Below are positions 44,110 to 53,162 of a DNA stretch of 64,000 nucleotides, piece after piece; the first letter of the stretch is position 1; the number at the start of each line of letters is the position of its first letter. The position numbers and the translations under genes are program-made. Origin of the DNA: Streptomyces sp. NBC_01754. Its GTDB lineage: Bacteria > Actinomycetota > Actinomycetes > Streptomycetales > Streptomycetaceae. The notes beneath the pieces were generated by a model. It saw nothing but the letters and a program-made list of their open reading frames with translations, was not told where the DNA came from and ran no database searches. Location: contig NZ_CP109132.1 of the NCBI RefSeq assembly GCF_035918015.1, positions 3,410,001-3,474,000 of the forward strand, written 5' to 3'.

Positions 44110-44574
44110 ATGAGCGAGTTCATCTCCCCCGACGACACCCGGTACGACGAGCGGGCGCGCGCACTGGTGCGGATCGGTCGCGAAGCGATCGCCGTGGCCG
44201 ACGACGAGAAGCTGGACGCCTATTTCGCGGACGACTTCGTGTTCCACGGCCCCGACGGCGACATGACGTACGGGCAGCTCCGTTCCTTCTTCGCGGCCAT
44301 GCGTGCCGCGTTCGAGGGATTCGCATGCGAGCGTCGCGCCATCATCAGCGACGGTGGGTACATCGGTTCGCGTACCAGCATGTCGGGGCGTTTCACCGCA
44401 CCCTTCGAGGCGTCCCCCATCGGCACGATCGCACCGAACGGGCAGCCGATGCGGCTCGAACTGATCAACCTCTTCCGCTACCACGAGGACGGCCGGCTGG
44501 CCGAGGAGTGGGTCCAGTACGACAACGTCGGCTTCCTCCGGCAGCTCGGCGTCGACCTCACCGAGGGGCGCTGA
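44110..44574 (+). CDS. SnoaL-like/NTF2-fold protein
   Basis: 154 residues. ALVRIGREAIAVADDEKLDA, then YFADDFVFHGPDGDMTYGQL and ELINLFRYHEDGRLAEEWVQ, follow the SnoaL-like cone fold found in polyketide cyclases and many small hydratases or isomerases. Substrate unknown. Under control of the divergent LysR gene. Confidence 0.82.
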   Translation: MSEFISPDDTRYDERARALVRIGREAIAVADDEKLDAYFADDFVFHGPDGDMTYGQLRSFFAAMRAAFEGFACERRAIISDGGYIGSRTSMSGRFTAPFEASPIGTIAPNGQPMRLELINLFRYHEDGRLAEEWVQYDNVGFLRQLGVDLTEGR

Positions 44575-44746
44575 CCGACCCCTCGGCAGCCGTCCGGCCG
44601 ACCTGCTCCCGCCCAACGGCGATGCCGTGACTCGGTCCTCCCGGAATCCGGGAAGCGGGAAGCGCGGCAGAGCCTGGGCAGGATCACGGCCCGCCATGTC
44701 ACCGGCCGGCGACATGGCGGGCGTGCCGGATGACGGGCAGCGCCTC

Positions 44747-45601
44747 CTACGGCGCCCAGGTCCCCCGGGCCGCGATGCGGCGTGCCCACGGCTCCAGGTC
44801 GGCGGGCTCGCGTCCCAGTACCCGGCGGACGTCGTCGGTCACCTCGGCGGAACAGCCCGCCCGGTGCAGGGCGAACATGGCGCCGAGCCCGTCGGCGGCG
44901 GCTTCCGGCCGGCCCTCGGCGAGGAGTTCGGACCGGTAGGCGGCCGGGGTGAGTTCCTCGTAGCGGATGGACCGGCCGGCCGCCTCGGCGATCGTCCGGG
45001 TGGCCTCGGCGAAGGTGAGCGCGCGCGGGCCGGTCAGTTCGTACGTGCGGCCCGTGTGCCCCTCCTCGGTGAGCACCGTCGCCGCGACCGCCGCCACGTC
45101 GTCGGCGTCGATGAACGGCTCCGGCATCTCCCCGATCGGCAGGCCCAGACGTCCTGCCCGCAGAGGCGCCAGCCACAGGTCCTCGTCGAAGTTCTGGAAG
45201 AAGTTGTTGGGCCGCAGGACGGTCCACTCGACACCGGACTCCCGGACCGCCTCCTCACCGGCGGCCATGCCCTGGCCGAAGCCGTCGCCCGCCTTCTCGA
45301 TGCCGTGACCGGAGAGCGCCACGAAGCGGCGTACACCGGCCGCCACCGCCTGCCACACGAACTCCCGTACGTGGGTGGGGTCGTCGGGTGCGACGAGGTA
45401 GACCGCCCCGGCTCCGGCGAGCGCGGGCTCCCAGGTGTCGGGCAGGGTCCAGTCGAAGACGACCTCGCCGGAGCGGGAGGCGGCCCGTACCGAGGTGATG
45501 CCTGTGTCGCGCAGCCGGGTGACGAGCCGGCGGCCGGTCTTGCCGGTGGCGCCGAGGACGAGGATGTCGGACGAGGTGGGGTGCGCGCTCTGCGTTGTCA
45601 T
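44747..45601 (-). CDS. NmrA-like NAD(P)-binding protein 1
   Basis: 284 residues. ILVLGATGKTGRRLVTRLR gives the nucleotide-binding GxxGxxG, then RPNNFFQNFDEDLWL and ADDVAAVAATVLTEEGHTG. NmrA/HSCARG-type short-chain proteins often lack the catalytic Tyr-Lys and act as redox sensors or as reductases. Divergent from the AraC gene, which probably controls it. Paralogue at 46798. Confidence 0.85.
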   Translation of the reverse strand: MTTQSAHPTSSDILVLGATGKTGRRLVTRLRDTGITSVRAASRSGEVVFDWTLPDTWEPALAGAGAVYLVAPDDPTHVREFVWQAVAAGVRRFVALSGHGIEKAGDGFGQGMAAGEEAVRESGVEWTVLRPNNFFQNFDEDLWLAPLRAGRLGLPIGEMPEPFIDADDVAAVAATVLTEEGHTGRTYELTGPRALTFAEATRTIAEAAGRSIRYEELTPAAYRSELLAEGRPEAAADGLGAMFALHRAGCSAEVTDDVRRVLGREPADLEPWARRIAARGTWAP

Positions 45602-45703
45602 GCGGCAAGTCCATCGCGGCGCAGGTACCGGAACCATGGCCGTCCGTCCGTCGTGCATAGGCAATCGTCCGGAACACCGGTGCTCCTGCCTATCGTTGGC
45701 TCC

Positions 45704-46657
45704 ATGGACGTGTTCGACGAGCTGTTGCGGGGCGTGCGGGGCAAGGGCGCGGTGTTCGGCCGTTCGGTGCTGTGGCCGCCGTGGTCGCTGCGGTTCACCG
45801 ACGGCGCTCATCTGACTCTGTGCGTACCGCTGCGCGGCGCCGGATGGATCGTGCCGGAGACCGGAGAGGCGCGGCACGTGGCGCTCGGCGACACGGCGAT
45901 CGTCCGGGGTCCCGCACCGTTCTGCTTCACCGACGAGCCGCCGAACGGTACCGGGACGGAGCGGACGACGGGCGTACGGGAGGTGAGCTGGGGCGAGCAT
46001 GCGCCGGACCACGCGGCCCGGGACGTCGAACTCGACTGCTCCACCGTACTGCTGGCTGCCGCGTACGACGTACGGGAGCAGGTTCCGCAACGGATCCTCC
46101 GTGCTCTGCCGCCGGTCCTGGTGGTGTCCGACGAGCAGGACTGCTCGCCGATGTGGGACTACCTGGAGGCGCAGATCGGCGTCGGCCGGCCGGGACACCA
46201 GACCGTGCTCGACCGGCTTCTGGACTGGCTGCTGGTGTGCACGCTGCGGGACTGGTTCGACCGTCCGGAGGCCGAACCGCCGGGGTGGTACGGCGCACTC
46301 GGCGACGACGTGGCCGGGCCCGCCCTGCGCGCGATCCACGAGGATCCGGCCCACCCGTGGACGACGGCGGAGCTGGCGAGCCGGGCCGGGGTGTCGAGGA
46401 CGACCCTGGCGAAGCGGTTCACGGAACTGGTCGGGAACGGGCCGGTGGCGTATCTCACCGAGTGGCGGATGACGCTCGCCGCCGATCTGCTGACCCGCCC
46501 GGAACTGACGGTGGCCGCGGTGGCCCGGCGGGTCGGCTACGCAGATGCGTTCGGCTTCAGCGCGGCGTTCAAACGGCTTCGGGGCGAGAGCCCGAGCACG
46601 TACCGGCAGGAGGCCGCCACCACCGACGTACCGGACCACGCCGTACCGGCGGGCTGA
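45704..46657 (+). CDS. AraC-family transcriptional regulator
   Basis: 317 residues. The N-terminal cupin-like ligand domain starts MDVFDELLRGVRGKGAVFGR, with SVLWPPWSLRF typical of the AraC cupin_6 group. The C-terminus has the double helix-turn-helix: WTTAELASRAGVSRTTLAKR and TVAAVARRVGYADAFGFSAA, then FKRLRGESPSTYR. Flanked by two NmrA-type genes on the opposite strand, its likely targets. Confidence 0.9.
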   Translation: MDVFDELLRGVRGKGAVFGRSVLWPPWSLRFTDGAHLTLCVPLRGAGWIVPETGEARHVALGDTAIVRGPAPFCFTDEPPNGTGTERTTGVREVSWGEHAPDHAARDVELDCSTVLLAAAYDVREQVPQRILRALPPVLVVSDEQDCSPMWDYLEAQIGVGRPGHQTVLDRLLDWLLVCTLRDWFDRPEAEPPGWYGALGDDVAGPALRAIHEDPAHPWTTAELASRAGVSRTTLAKRFTELVGNGPVAYLTEWRMTLAADLLTRPELTVAAVARRVGYADAFGFSAAFKRLRGESPSTYRQEAATTDVPDHAVPAG

Positions 46658-46797
46658 CCTCCGGCCGGTGCCCGGGCCGGGCCGCGTCGGTCGGCGAACC
46701 GGGCCGGGCCGGCGGAGAGGAGGGCCCGGTGCGCGCCGGCGACCGGGGAAGGCGCCGGAGCCCTCCGACGTCTTCCCACCGGGCACTCCGCCGCCGC

Positions 46798-47709
46798 TCA
46801 GGACCAGGCGCCCGCCGCCGAGGCGTCACGGACGAAGTCGGCGATGTCGCGCGGCGGGCGGCCGAGTGCTCTGCGTACGCCGTCCGTGACCGGTGCCTCC
46901 TGGCTCGTGCGGATCGGCTTCATCGCGTCGGTCCAGAGCGCGGCCTCCTCCTCGGGCAGTCCCTCTGCCACCAGCCCGGCCCGGAAGACGGACTCCTCCA
47001 CCGGGACGTAGGCGGCACGCGTGCCGGTCACCTTCGCGATCTCGTCGAGTACGCCGGCGATGCCGAGCGCCCGGGGGCCGGAGAGTTCGTACACCTCGCC
47101 GTCGTGGCCGTCCTCGGTCAGGGCCGCGGCGGCGACCGCCGCGATGTCGTCGGCGTCGACGAACGCGGCGGACCCGCCGCCGGTGGGCAGGGCGAGTTCG
47201 CCGGCACGTACGCCGTCGAGGAAGACGCCCTCGCTGAAGTTCTGGGCGAACCAGCCGGGCCGCAGAATCGTCCAGGCGGCGCCGGACGACCGGACGGCCG
47301 CCTCGCCCTCCGTATGCGGGCCGCCGCCCTCGTACGAGGAGCCGAAGTAGCCGGGCACGTCCACGCCCCGGGCCGAGAGCAGCACCAGCCGTCGCACCCC
47401 GCTCGCGACGGCCTGCTCGACGAAGGCGGGCGTCGGGGAGGGTGAGGTGTCCAGCGGGACGATGCAGACGGCGTCGACCTCGTCGAGGGCCGCCTGCCAG
47501 GTCGTCCGGTCCGCCCAGTCGAAGGGGGTGTCCCCGGACCGTGAGGCCGCTCGGGTCCGCACGCCCAGTTCGCGGAGCCGGGCCACCGTCCGGCGGCCGG
47601 TCTTGCCGGTGCCGCCGGTCACCAGCACGGTGCCCCCGGTACTCCTCGTATCCGTGGCTGCCGTGCGCGTACGTGTCGCGTCCGTAGGTGCCGCGTCCGT
47701 TTGTCTCAT
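46798..47709 (-). CDS. NmrA-like NAD(P)-binding protein 2
   Basis: 303 residues. TVLVTGGTGKTGRRTVARL, then RPGWFAQNFSEGVFLDGVRA and ADDIAAVAAAALTEDGHDG. Same fold and similar motifs as the protein at 44747, about as if duplicated around the AraC gene. ATG 47709 is preferred because the product then begins with a Thr/Ala-rich leader directly before the Rossmann fold. Confidence 0.85.
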   Translation of the reverse strand: MRQTDAAPTDATRTRTAATDTRSTGGTVLVTGGTGKTGRRTVARLRELGVRTRAASRSGDTPFDWADRTTWQAALDEVDAVCIVPLDTSPSPTPAFVEQAVASGVRRLVLLSARGVDVPGYFGSSYEGGGPHTEGEAAVRSSGAAWTILRPGWFAQNFSEGVFLDGVRAGELALPTGGGSAAFVDADDIAAVAAAALTEDGHDGEVYELSGPRALGIAGVLDEIAKVTGTRAAYVPVEESVFRAGLVAEGLPEEEAALWTDAMKPIRTSQEAPVTDGVRRALGRPPRDIADFVRDASAAGAWS

Positions 47710-47925
47710 GCCGCAAGCCTGGCCGCGCCGGTGTTCGGCGCCCATGGCTCATCGTCCGGGAGGGATGTCCGCGCGTCCGGGCTCCCTGCTCACCTGCCTC
47801 GTCCAGGACTGCCGAGTCCGTGTGAAGACCCCAGGACTCCACACCGGGCGCGATACACGGAAGCGGTGTCCGCCCCGTCACTCCGGCAGGGCCGGGAAGA
47901 GGGTACGGACGATGCCGCCGGTCCG

Positions 47926-48540
47926 CTATCGGACCGGCGGGCCCTCCGCAACGGGCCCGGAGGCGACCGGGAGCGCGAGCCCGGAGACCACCTCGGCGCC
48001 CGGGAGTTGGGCCAGGGCGGCCCCCGGCAGGATCAGCTTTCCGCGTCGTCGTCCGCTGCCGATCAGCACGTAGGGCGTGGCCGCGACCGCCTCGTCGATC
48101 AGTAGCGGCCAGTCGGCGGGGAGCCCGATCGGGGTGATGCCGCCGTATTCCATACCGGTCTCGGCTACGGCGGTGTCCATCGACGCGAAGGACGCCTTGC
48201 GTGCACCGAGGCGCTTGCGCACCGTCTTGTTGACGTCCAGCCGGGTGGTGGCCAGGACCACGCAGCCGGCCAGGACCTGTTCCTGTCCGCGCTTGGCCGC
48301 GACCACCACACAGTTCGCGCCCACCTCCAGGGGCACGTCGTACACCTCGGAGAACACGGCGGTGTCGGCCTTCTCCGGATCGGTGTCCACGTAGAGCACG
48401 GATTCGGCCGCCGAGCGGTGCTCCCAGCCGCGCAGTGCCTCGGTGACCGGAGGCGGCGTCAGATCGGGCCGGTCCAGCGCCGGCGAGGCGGAGTCGAAGA
48501 GCCCGAAGGGTGGGGTGGTGAGGGTCGGTAAGTCGCTCAT
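47926..48540 (-). CDS. YbaK/EbsC-type aminoacyl-tRNA deacylase family protein
   Basis: 204 residues. The family core includes GANCVVVAAKRGQEQVLAGC, DVNKTVRKRLGARKASFAS and TGMEYGGITPIGLPADWPLL, with the GGxxPxG turn of the trans-editing fold and a Lys in VRKRLGARKAS. It would hydrolyse mischarged tRNA. The N-terminal 45 residues are extra. Confidence 0.85.
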   Translation of the reverse strand: MSDLPTLTTPPFGLFDSASPALDRPDLTPPPVTEALRGWEHRSAAESVLYVDTDPEKADTAVFSEVYDVPLEVGANCVVVAAKRGQEQVLAGCVVLATTRLDVNKTVRKRLGARKASFASMDTAVAETGMEYGGITPIGLPADWPLLIDEAVAATPYVLIGSGRRRGKLILPGAALAQLPGAEVVSGLALPVASGPVAEGPPVR

Positions 48541-48839
48541 GCGCCCGCACTTTAGCCCAAGGCCGGCGGTCAGGTTTCGGGCTGATCTCCGGTGTCAGGA
48601 CGTTGACGCCGAGGGCGGCCGCGCAGGCGCCGTCGGTCGGCCTCGACGCTCTTGTACGCGTACCGGGGCAGGGGACGGGGCCGTTCCGCCCCGGGGAGGC
48701 CGGTGCGAAGGCAACGGGTGGGCCTCTTCGGCCACCACCGCGCGAGGCGCGTTGTTCGCCACCGCCGTATCTCGTCACTCGACACGCGCTTCGGACCGAA
48801 CATCTACTGTGGGCGGAATCCGGGTTTCGAGGGGGGCGC

Positions 48840-50876
48840 ATGCAAGGCGAAGACAGGGCCGGAGCCGGTGGTGGCTCCGATGGACCGTGGGCGGGCAGCA
48901 CGCCTCAGCAGGCGGGCTCCGGGGCGGCTCAGCAATGGTCCGCGGCACCGTCCCACGGGGCCTCGTCCACGCCTGACACCCCGCATGCGGTGATCGAGGG
49001 CCGCTACGAACTGCTGGAACCGATCGGCAGCGGCGGCATGGGCGAGGTGTGGAAGGCCCATGACCGGCGGCTGCGCCGGTTGGTCGCCGTGAAGGGCCTG
49101 CTCGACCGGAACGCCGTGGCCGCCGGTTCCCAGGCCGCGGCGATGCAGCGGGCACGCCGGGAGGCGGAGGCCATTGCCAAGATCGAGCACCCGAACGTGG
49201 TGACGGTCCACGACCAGGTCGAGACCGACAACCAGGTCTGGATCGTGATGAAGCTGCTCGACGCCGGGTCCTTGGCGGATCTGCTGCACGGGCAGGGGGT
49301 GCTCGCCGTGCCGAGGGCGGCGGACATCGCCCACCAGATCCTCCAGGGGTTACGGGCGGTGCACGCGGCGTCGGTCCTCCACCGCGACGTGAAGCCGGGC
49401 AATGTGCTGGTCCGGGACGACGGGCACGTGGTCCTGGTGGACTTCGGGATCGCGACGTTCGAGGGAGCCACCCCGCTGACCCTGTCCGGCAGCGTCATCG
49501 GCACGCCCCCGTACCAGGCGCCCGAACTCTTCTTCAGCGGCCCCACCCCCGCCTCGGACCTGTGGGCACTGGGGGTCACGCTGTACGAGATGGTCGAGGG
49601 CGGCCTTCCCTTCGGCGGCAGGGAGTCCTGGGAGGTCCAGGCGAGCATCCAGCAGTCGCCGCACCCGGTCCTGCGGTACGCGGGTCTCCTCACCCCGGTG
49701 ATCCAGGGGCTGCTGCGCACGAATCCCGACGAGCGCCTGGACACGTCCACGGCGGACAGCATGCTGCGCGAGGTGCTGGGGGCTCCGTCGGACGCCGCAC
49801 CCGCCGGGGCCGCGAAGCAGCCGCCGGAGCACGAACCGGAGCCCGTTCCCGCACGCGAGCCCACACCGGAGCCCCCGTTCGCCCCGGCTCCCCCGATCGC
49901 CCCGAAGGGCCTGCGGTCCGGCTTCCGGAAGGGCGCGACGAGGGCGGTGTCGGTGGCTCTCGCCATCGCGTTGCTGACCACCGCCGGCTGGCTGGTGGCG
50001 AGCAGAACCGGCTCGGGCGGGAAGGACGAGGACAAGGCCGGCGGGGCCGCCGGCCCGGGCGGCCGGGGTGACGACGCCGAGACTCAGACGTGGGAGGAGT
50101 GGAAGAAGGCCCATCCCCAGTTGAAGATCGGTGTCAAGGCCGACCAGCCAGGGCTGAGCCTGAAGAAGGAGAAGAACAGCGAAGACAGTCCCACTTACGC
50201 GGGCTTCGACATCGACATGGCCTACAAGGTCGGCCGGCACCTGGGGTACGAGGACAAGGACGTCGCATTCGTAGACGTCACGTCCGAGAACCGGAAAAGT
50301 CACCTGACGAGTAAGGCGGTGGATCTCGTCATCGCCTCGTACACCATGCAGAAGGCCGCCGGCATCGAGTTCGTCGGCCCGTACTACGAGGCGGGCCGGG
50401 GGTTCCTGGTGCGCAAGGACTCGGTGAGACACGGGGAGATCAAGGACTCCAGCTATCTGATCGCCAAGAAGGTGGAGGTGTGCACCGCCGAGGGCTCGAC
50501 CTACGCGAGGGACCTTCCTCGGCTCGGCTTCACCCTGTCGAAGTCGCCGGCGAAGAGCTACCGGTACTGCCTGGAGCAGTTGCTGAGCAAGGAGACGGAC
50601 GTCTACGCGGTGGCCTCGGACGACGCCGTTCTCGCGGGCTACGCCCAGTCGGACACGGTCAGGATGCTGGACCCCATCGAAGGCACGGAGAAATACGGTG
50701 TGGCCGTGCGTTCCGGGACGCAGGCCCTGAAGAAGAAGGTGTGCTCGGCGGTGGCGGCGGTGCTTGAGGACACGTCAGGGTGGAATTCCATGTTCCAGAA
50801 GAATCTGGCCCCCCTGCTCAAGAAGCCCACGCCGGGCGTCCCCGACCTGGACCCGAAGGCGTGCCCGGAGAGCTGA
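48840..50876 (+). CDS. Ser/Thr protein kinase fused to an extracellular solute-binding domain
   Basis: 678 residues from ATG 48840, behind GAGGGGGG. Kinase domain about 51-315: P-loop EPIGSGGMGEVWKAHD, VAVKGLL, catalytic VLHRDVKPGNVLV near 179, VDFGIATFEG near 200, and GTPPYQAPELFF. A Pro-rich linker and one membrane helix (AVSVALAIALLTTAGWLVAS, about 371-389) follow. Outside the cell lies a type 3 amino-acid-binding-like domain: AGFDIDMAYKVGRHLGYED, DLVIASYTMQKAAGIEFVGP and two cysteines (VEVCTAEGS, SYRYCLEQ). A ligand outside could thus gate phosphorylation inside. No transporter genes are adjacent. Confidence 0.92.
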   Translation: MQGEDRAGAGGGSDGPWAGSTPQQAGSGAAQQWSAAPSHGASSTPDTPHAVIEGRYELLEPIGSGGMGEVWKAHDRRLRRLVAVKGLLDRNAVAAGSQAAAMQRARREAEAIAKIEHPNVVTVHDQVETDNQVWIVMKLLDAGSLADLLHGQGVLAVPRAADIAHQILQGLRAVHAASVLHRDVKPGNVLVRDDGHVVLVDFGIATFEGATPLTLSGSVIGTPPYQAPELFFSGPTPASDLWALGVTLYEMVEGGLPFGGRESWEVQASIQQSPHPVLRYAGLLTPVIQGLLRTNPDERLDTSTADSMLREVLGAPSDAAPAGAAKQPPEHEPEPVPAREPTPEPPFAPAPPIAPKGLRSGFRKGATRAVSVALAIALLTTAGWLVASRTGSGGKDEDKAGGAAGPGGRGDDAETQTWEEWKKAHPQLKIGVKADQPGLSLKKEKNSEDSPTYAGFDIDMAYKVGRHLGYEDKDVAFVDVTSENRKSHLTSKAVDLVIASYTMQKAAGIEFVGPYYEAGRGFLVRKDSVRHGEIKDSSYLIAKKVEVCTAEGSTYARDLPRLGFTLSKSPAKSYRYCLEQLLSKETDVYAVASDDAVLAGYAQSDTVRMLDPIEGTEKYGVAVRSGTQALKKKVCSAVAAVLEDTSGWNSMFQKNLAPLLKKPTPGVPDLDPKACPES

Positions 50877-51002
50877 GCAGACCCGGCGGGGCCGCGACCG
50901 GTCCGACGGCCGTCGGCATCGGCCTGGTGCCGCACCCGGACCGAATCGGGAGACCGCCTCGGCCATGACCGAACAGCGAGAGCACCGGTGCCACACACCA
51001 AG

Positions 51003-51641
51003 CTAGTCGCCGGTCCCGGTGGCGAGGACGACTCCGGCGAGGGCCAGGAAGACGCCTCCGCCGACGTAACGCTGGACGTTCAGGAAACCCCTGCTCTGCT
51101 GGGCGCGGCCACGGACGAGGTTGGTCAGCAGCCCCCAGCCGCCGTTGGTGAGCACGCCGATGAGTACGAAGATCAGGCCGAGTACGAAGGTCTGGAGCCA
51201 CACGGCGCCGCTCCGCCTGTCGACGAAAGCCGGCAAGAAGGCGAGGAAGAACATGGTGCTCTTCGGGTTGAGCGCGTTGACCACCAGTCCTTCGAGGACG
51301 ATCCGCCCGCTCGGGACCTCTGTCTGCTTCTCCTCGGCCGGGACCGTGACCGCCACGGGAGTACGCAGCCGTCGGACGCCCAGGTGGACGAGGTAGGCGG
51401 CACCGGCGTACTTGACGGCCTGGAAGGCGGTCTCGGAGGAGGCCACCAGTGCGGAGAGCCCGACGACGGCCGCCAGTACCTGGACGAGGTCCCCGCAGGC
51501 CAGACCGAGTGTGGACTGAAGCCCGGCGCGCGAGCCCTGGTCGAGGGTGCGCCCGCACACGTACAGGACGGACGGGCCGGGAACGAGTAACAGGACCGCT
51601 GAGGCGGTGATGAACCACCACAGGGTGGACGGTGCGGGCAT
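51003..51641 (-). CDS. LysE/RhtB-family exporter
   Basis: 212 residues with six hydrophobic helices and the family signature VPGPSVLYVCGRTLDQG near the N-terminus, then VVNALNPKSTMFFLAFLPAF. It exports amino acids or related small amines/acids. It starts 7 bp after the PPTase stop on the same strand, so it is probably the last gene of the polyketide operon. Confidence 0.88.
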   Translation of the reverse strand: MPAPSTLWWFITASAVLLLVPGPSVLYVCGRTLDQGSRAGLQSTLGLACGDLVQVLAAVVGLSALVASSETAFQAVKYAGAAYLVHLGVRRLRTPVAVTVPAEEKQTEVPSGRIVLEGLVVNALNPKSTMFFLAFLPAFVDRRSGAVWLQTFVLGLIFVLIGVLTNGGWGLLTNLVRGRAQQSRGFLNVQRYVGGGVFLALAGVVLATGTGD

Positions 51642-51648
51642 TTCGGCT

Positions 51649-52386
51649 CTACTCCCAGTTCTGACGGGCCTGGTGGTCCGGGACCGCGGCGCGCCCCGGC
51701 CCCCCGGTGCCCTCCCAGGTCCAGCAGCGGACAGCCGTCAGGGGGGCAGACGCCACCAGTGCGGCGCACACGCCGGATCCCACCGTAAGATCCCACACAT
51801 TCCACGCCCCGGTTTCGTCCAGATCCACCGGGATACGGCAGTCGTTCGCCTTGGCGTACGCCTCACGCCGGGTCCAGCCGGTGAAGAACGCCTGACGCCC
51901 CTCGGCGTCCGGCAGCGCCCGGACGGCCGCCGCCTCGTCGGCGCCGAGAAAGCGGGCCGCCATGGCCCGGTGGTCGAGCGCCGGGTCGATCTCCTCGATA
52001 TCGATCCCCACCTGGCAGCCGGGGGCCACCGCGAGCAGCGCGGTGGGCCCGGAGTGCGAGAGGTTGAAATCGAGGCGCTGAGTGGTCGGGCCCGCCAGCC
52101 GGGGACGGCCGCGTGCGCCGCGCACCAGGAGCAGCCGCCGGGGACGCACGCCCGTGCAGCGGGACAATATGTCGCGGACCGCGGCCCGGCCGACCACGAA
52201 CCGGTCCCGTTCGGCCGGCAACCGGCACCGGCGGGCGCGGGCCTCCTCCTCCGGGGAGAGCAGGGAGCGCAGCTCGGTGAGCCGGTCCTGCGACACGTCC
52301 AGCCCGATGCGCCACACGTGGACGCACGACGCTTCCACGTCCACCCGGCCGGGGCCCGGCGGCCAGGTGTCCCGGAGCCCGCTCAT
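51649..52386 (-). CDS. Sfp-type 4'-phosphopantetheinyl transferase
   Basis: 245 residues. LDFNLSHSGPTALLAVAP, VGIDIEEIDPALDHRAMAAR with the Mg-binding Asp/Glu, and FFTGWTRREAYAKANDC, the WxxxEAxxK motif. It loads phosphopantetheine from CoA onto the carrier proteins of this cluster (ligase-fused ACP, stand-alone ACP, PKS ACP). Start overlaps the thioesterase stop (ATGA). Confidence 0.93.
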   Translation of the reverse strand: MSGLRDTWPPGPGRVDVEASCVHVWRIGLDVSQDRLTELRSLLSPEEEARARRCRLPAERDRFVVGRAAVRDILSRCTGVRPRRLLLVRGARGRPRLAGPTTQRLDFNLSHSGPTALLAVAPGCQVGIDIEEIDPALDHRAMAARFLGADEAAAVRALPDAEGRQAFFTGWTRREAYAKANDCRIPVDLDETGAWNVWDLTVGSGVCAALVASAPLTAVRCWTWEGTGGPGRAAVPDHQARQNWE

Positions 52387-53162
52387 GCCACGGTGCTCCC
52401 CGTCGTACGGTGCAGCACGACCCCGATCGCACGCAGCAGTTCGGCCTGGGACGAGTGCAGGAAGAAGTGCCCTCCGTCGAGCATGCGCACAGCGAAGGGG
52501 CCCGTGGTCCGGTCGGCCCAGGCGGCGATTCCGGCCCCGTCGACATGACTGTCCTGGCGTCCGCCGAAAGCCGTGACCGGGCAGTCGAGCCGGGGCTCCG
52601 GTGTGTAGCGGTAGGTGTCGTTGAGCTGGAAGTCTGCCCGTAGGCCGGGCAGGACCAGGCGCATCGTGCGTGGGTCGGAGAGCAGTTCGTCCGTGGTGCC
52701 TCCGAACTCCCGCAGGCGCCGGAGCAGTTCGCCGTCCGCCAGGTCGTGCAGGAGGGGCCGGTTGTGGGGGAGCTGGGGGGCACGCCGCCCGGAGACGATG
52801 AGGTGCTCGGGTCCGCGCGGCCCGGCGTCGCACAGCCGGCGGGCGTACGCGTAGGCGATGAGCGCGCCCATGCTGTGGCCGAACAGCACGTACGGCTCCC
52901 GGCAGTAGTCCGACACGGCCCGCACCAGGTCGGGCAGGAGGTCGTCGAGACGGGTGTAGGGCCGTTGCAGGATGCGGGACTCGCGGCCCGGCAGACGTAC
53001 CGCGCTCAGCTCGGCGTCCGGGGGAAGCGCGTCGGCCCAGCCGGTGAACGCGGCACTGCCACCCCCCGCGTAGGCGAAGCACAGCAGTCGCAGCCGGGCC
53101 TCCGGGCGGGGCCGGGGGGTGACGAGCCAGTTCCTCGACGCCGGGTCCGGCGCCGCGCTCAC
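52383..53162 (-). CDS. type II thioesterase of polyketide synthesis
   Basis: 259 residues, alpha/beta hydrolase. RLLCFAYAGGGSAAFTGWAD is the family opening, nucleophile Ser97 in LFGHSMGAL, Asp in AFGGRQDSHV, His in LDGGHFFLHS. It removes stalled or wrong acyl groups from carrier proteins. Overlaps both neighbours by 4 bp. Confidence 0.93.
   Translation of the reverse strand: MSAAPDPASRNWLVTPRPRPEARLRLLCFAYAGGGSAAFTGWADALPPDAELSAVRLPGRESRILQRPYTRLDDLLPDLVRAVSDYCREPYVLFGHSMGALIAYAYARRLCDAGPRGPEHLIVSGRRAPQLPHNRPLLHDLADGELLRRLREFGGTTDELLSDPRTMRLVLPGLRADFQLNDTYRYTPEPRLDCPVTAFGGRQDSHVDGAGIAAWADRTTGPFAVRMLDGGHFFLHSSQAELLRAIGVVLHRTTGSTVA

Noticed and set aside
52383..53162. Thioesterase as the chain-releasing domain
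   Set aside because: Stand-alone type II thioesterases usually edit; the release step cannot be assigned from the genes in view.
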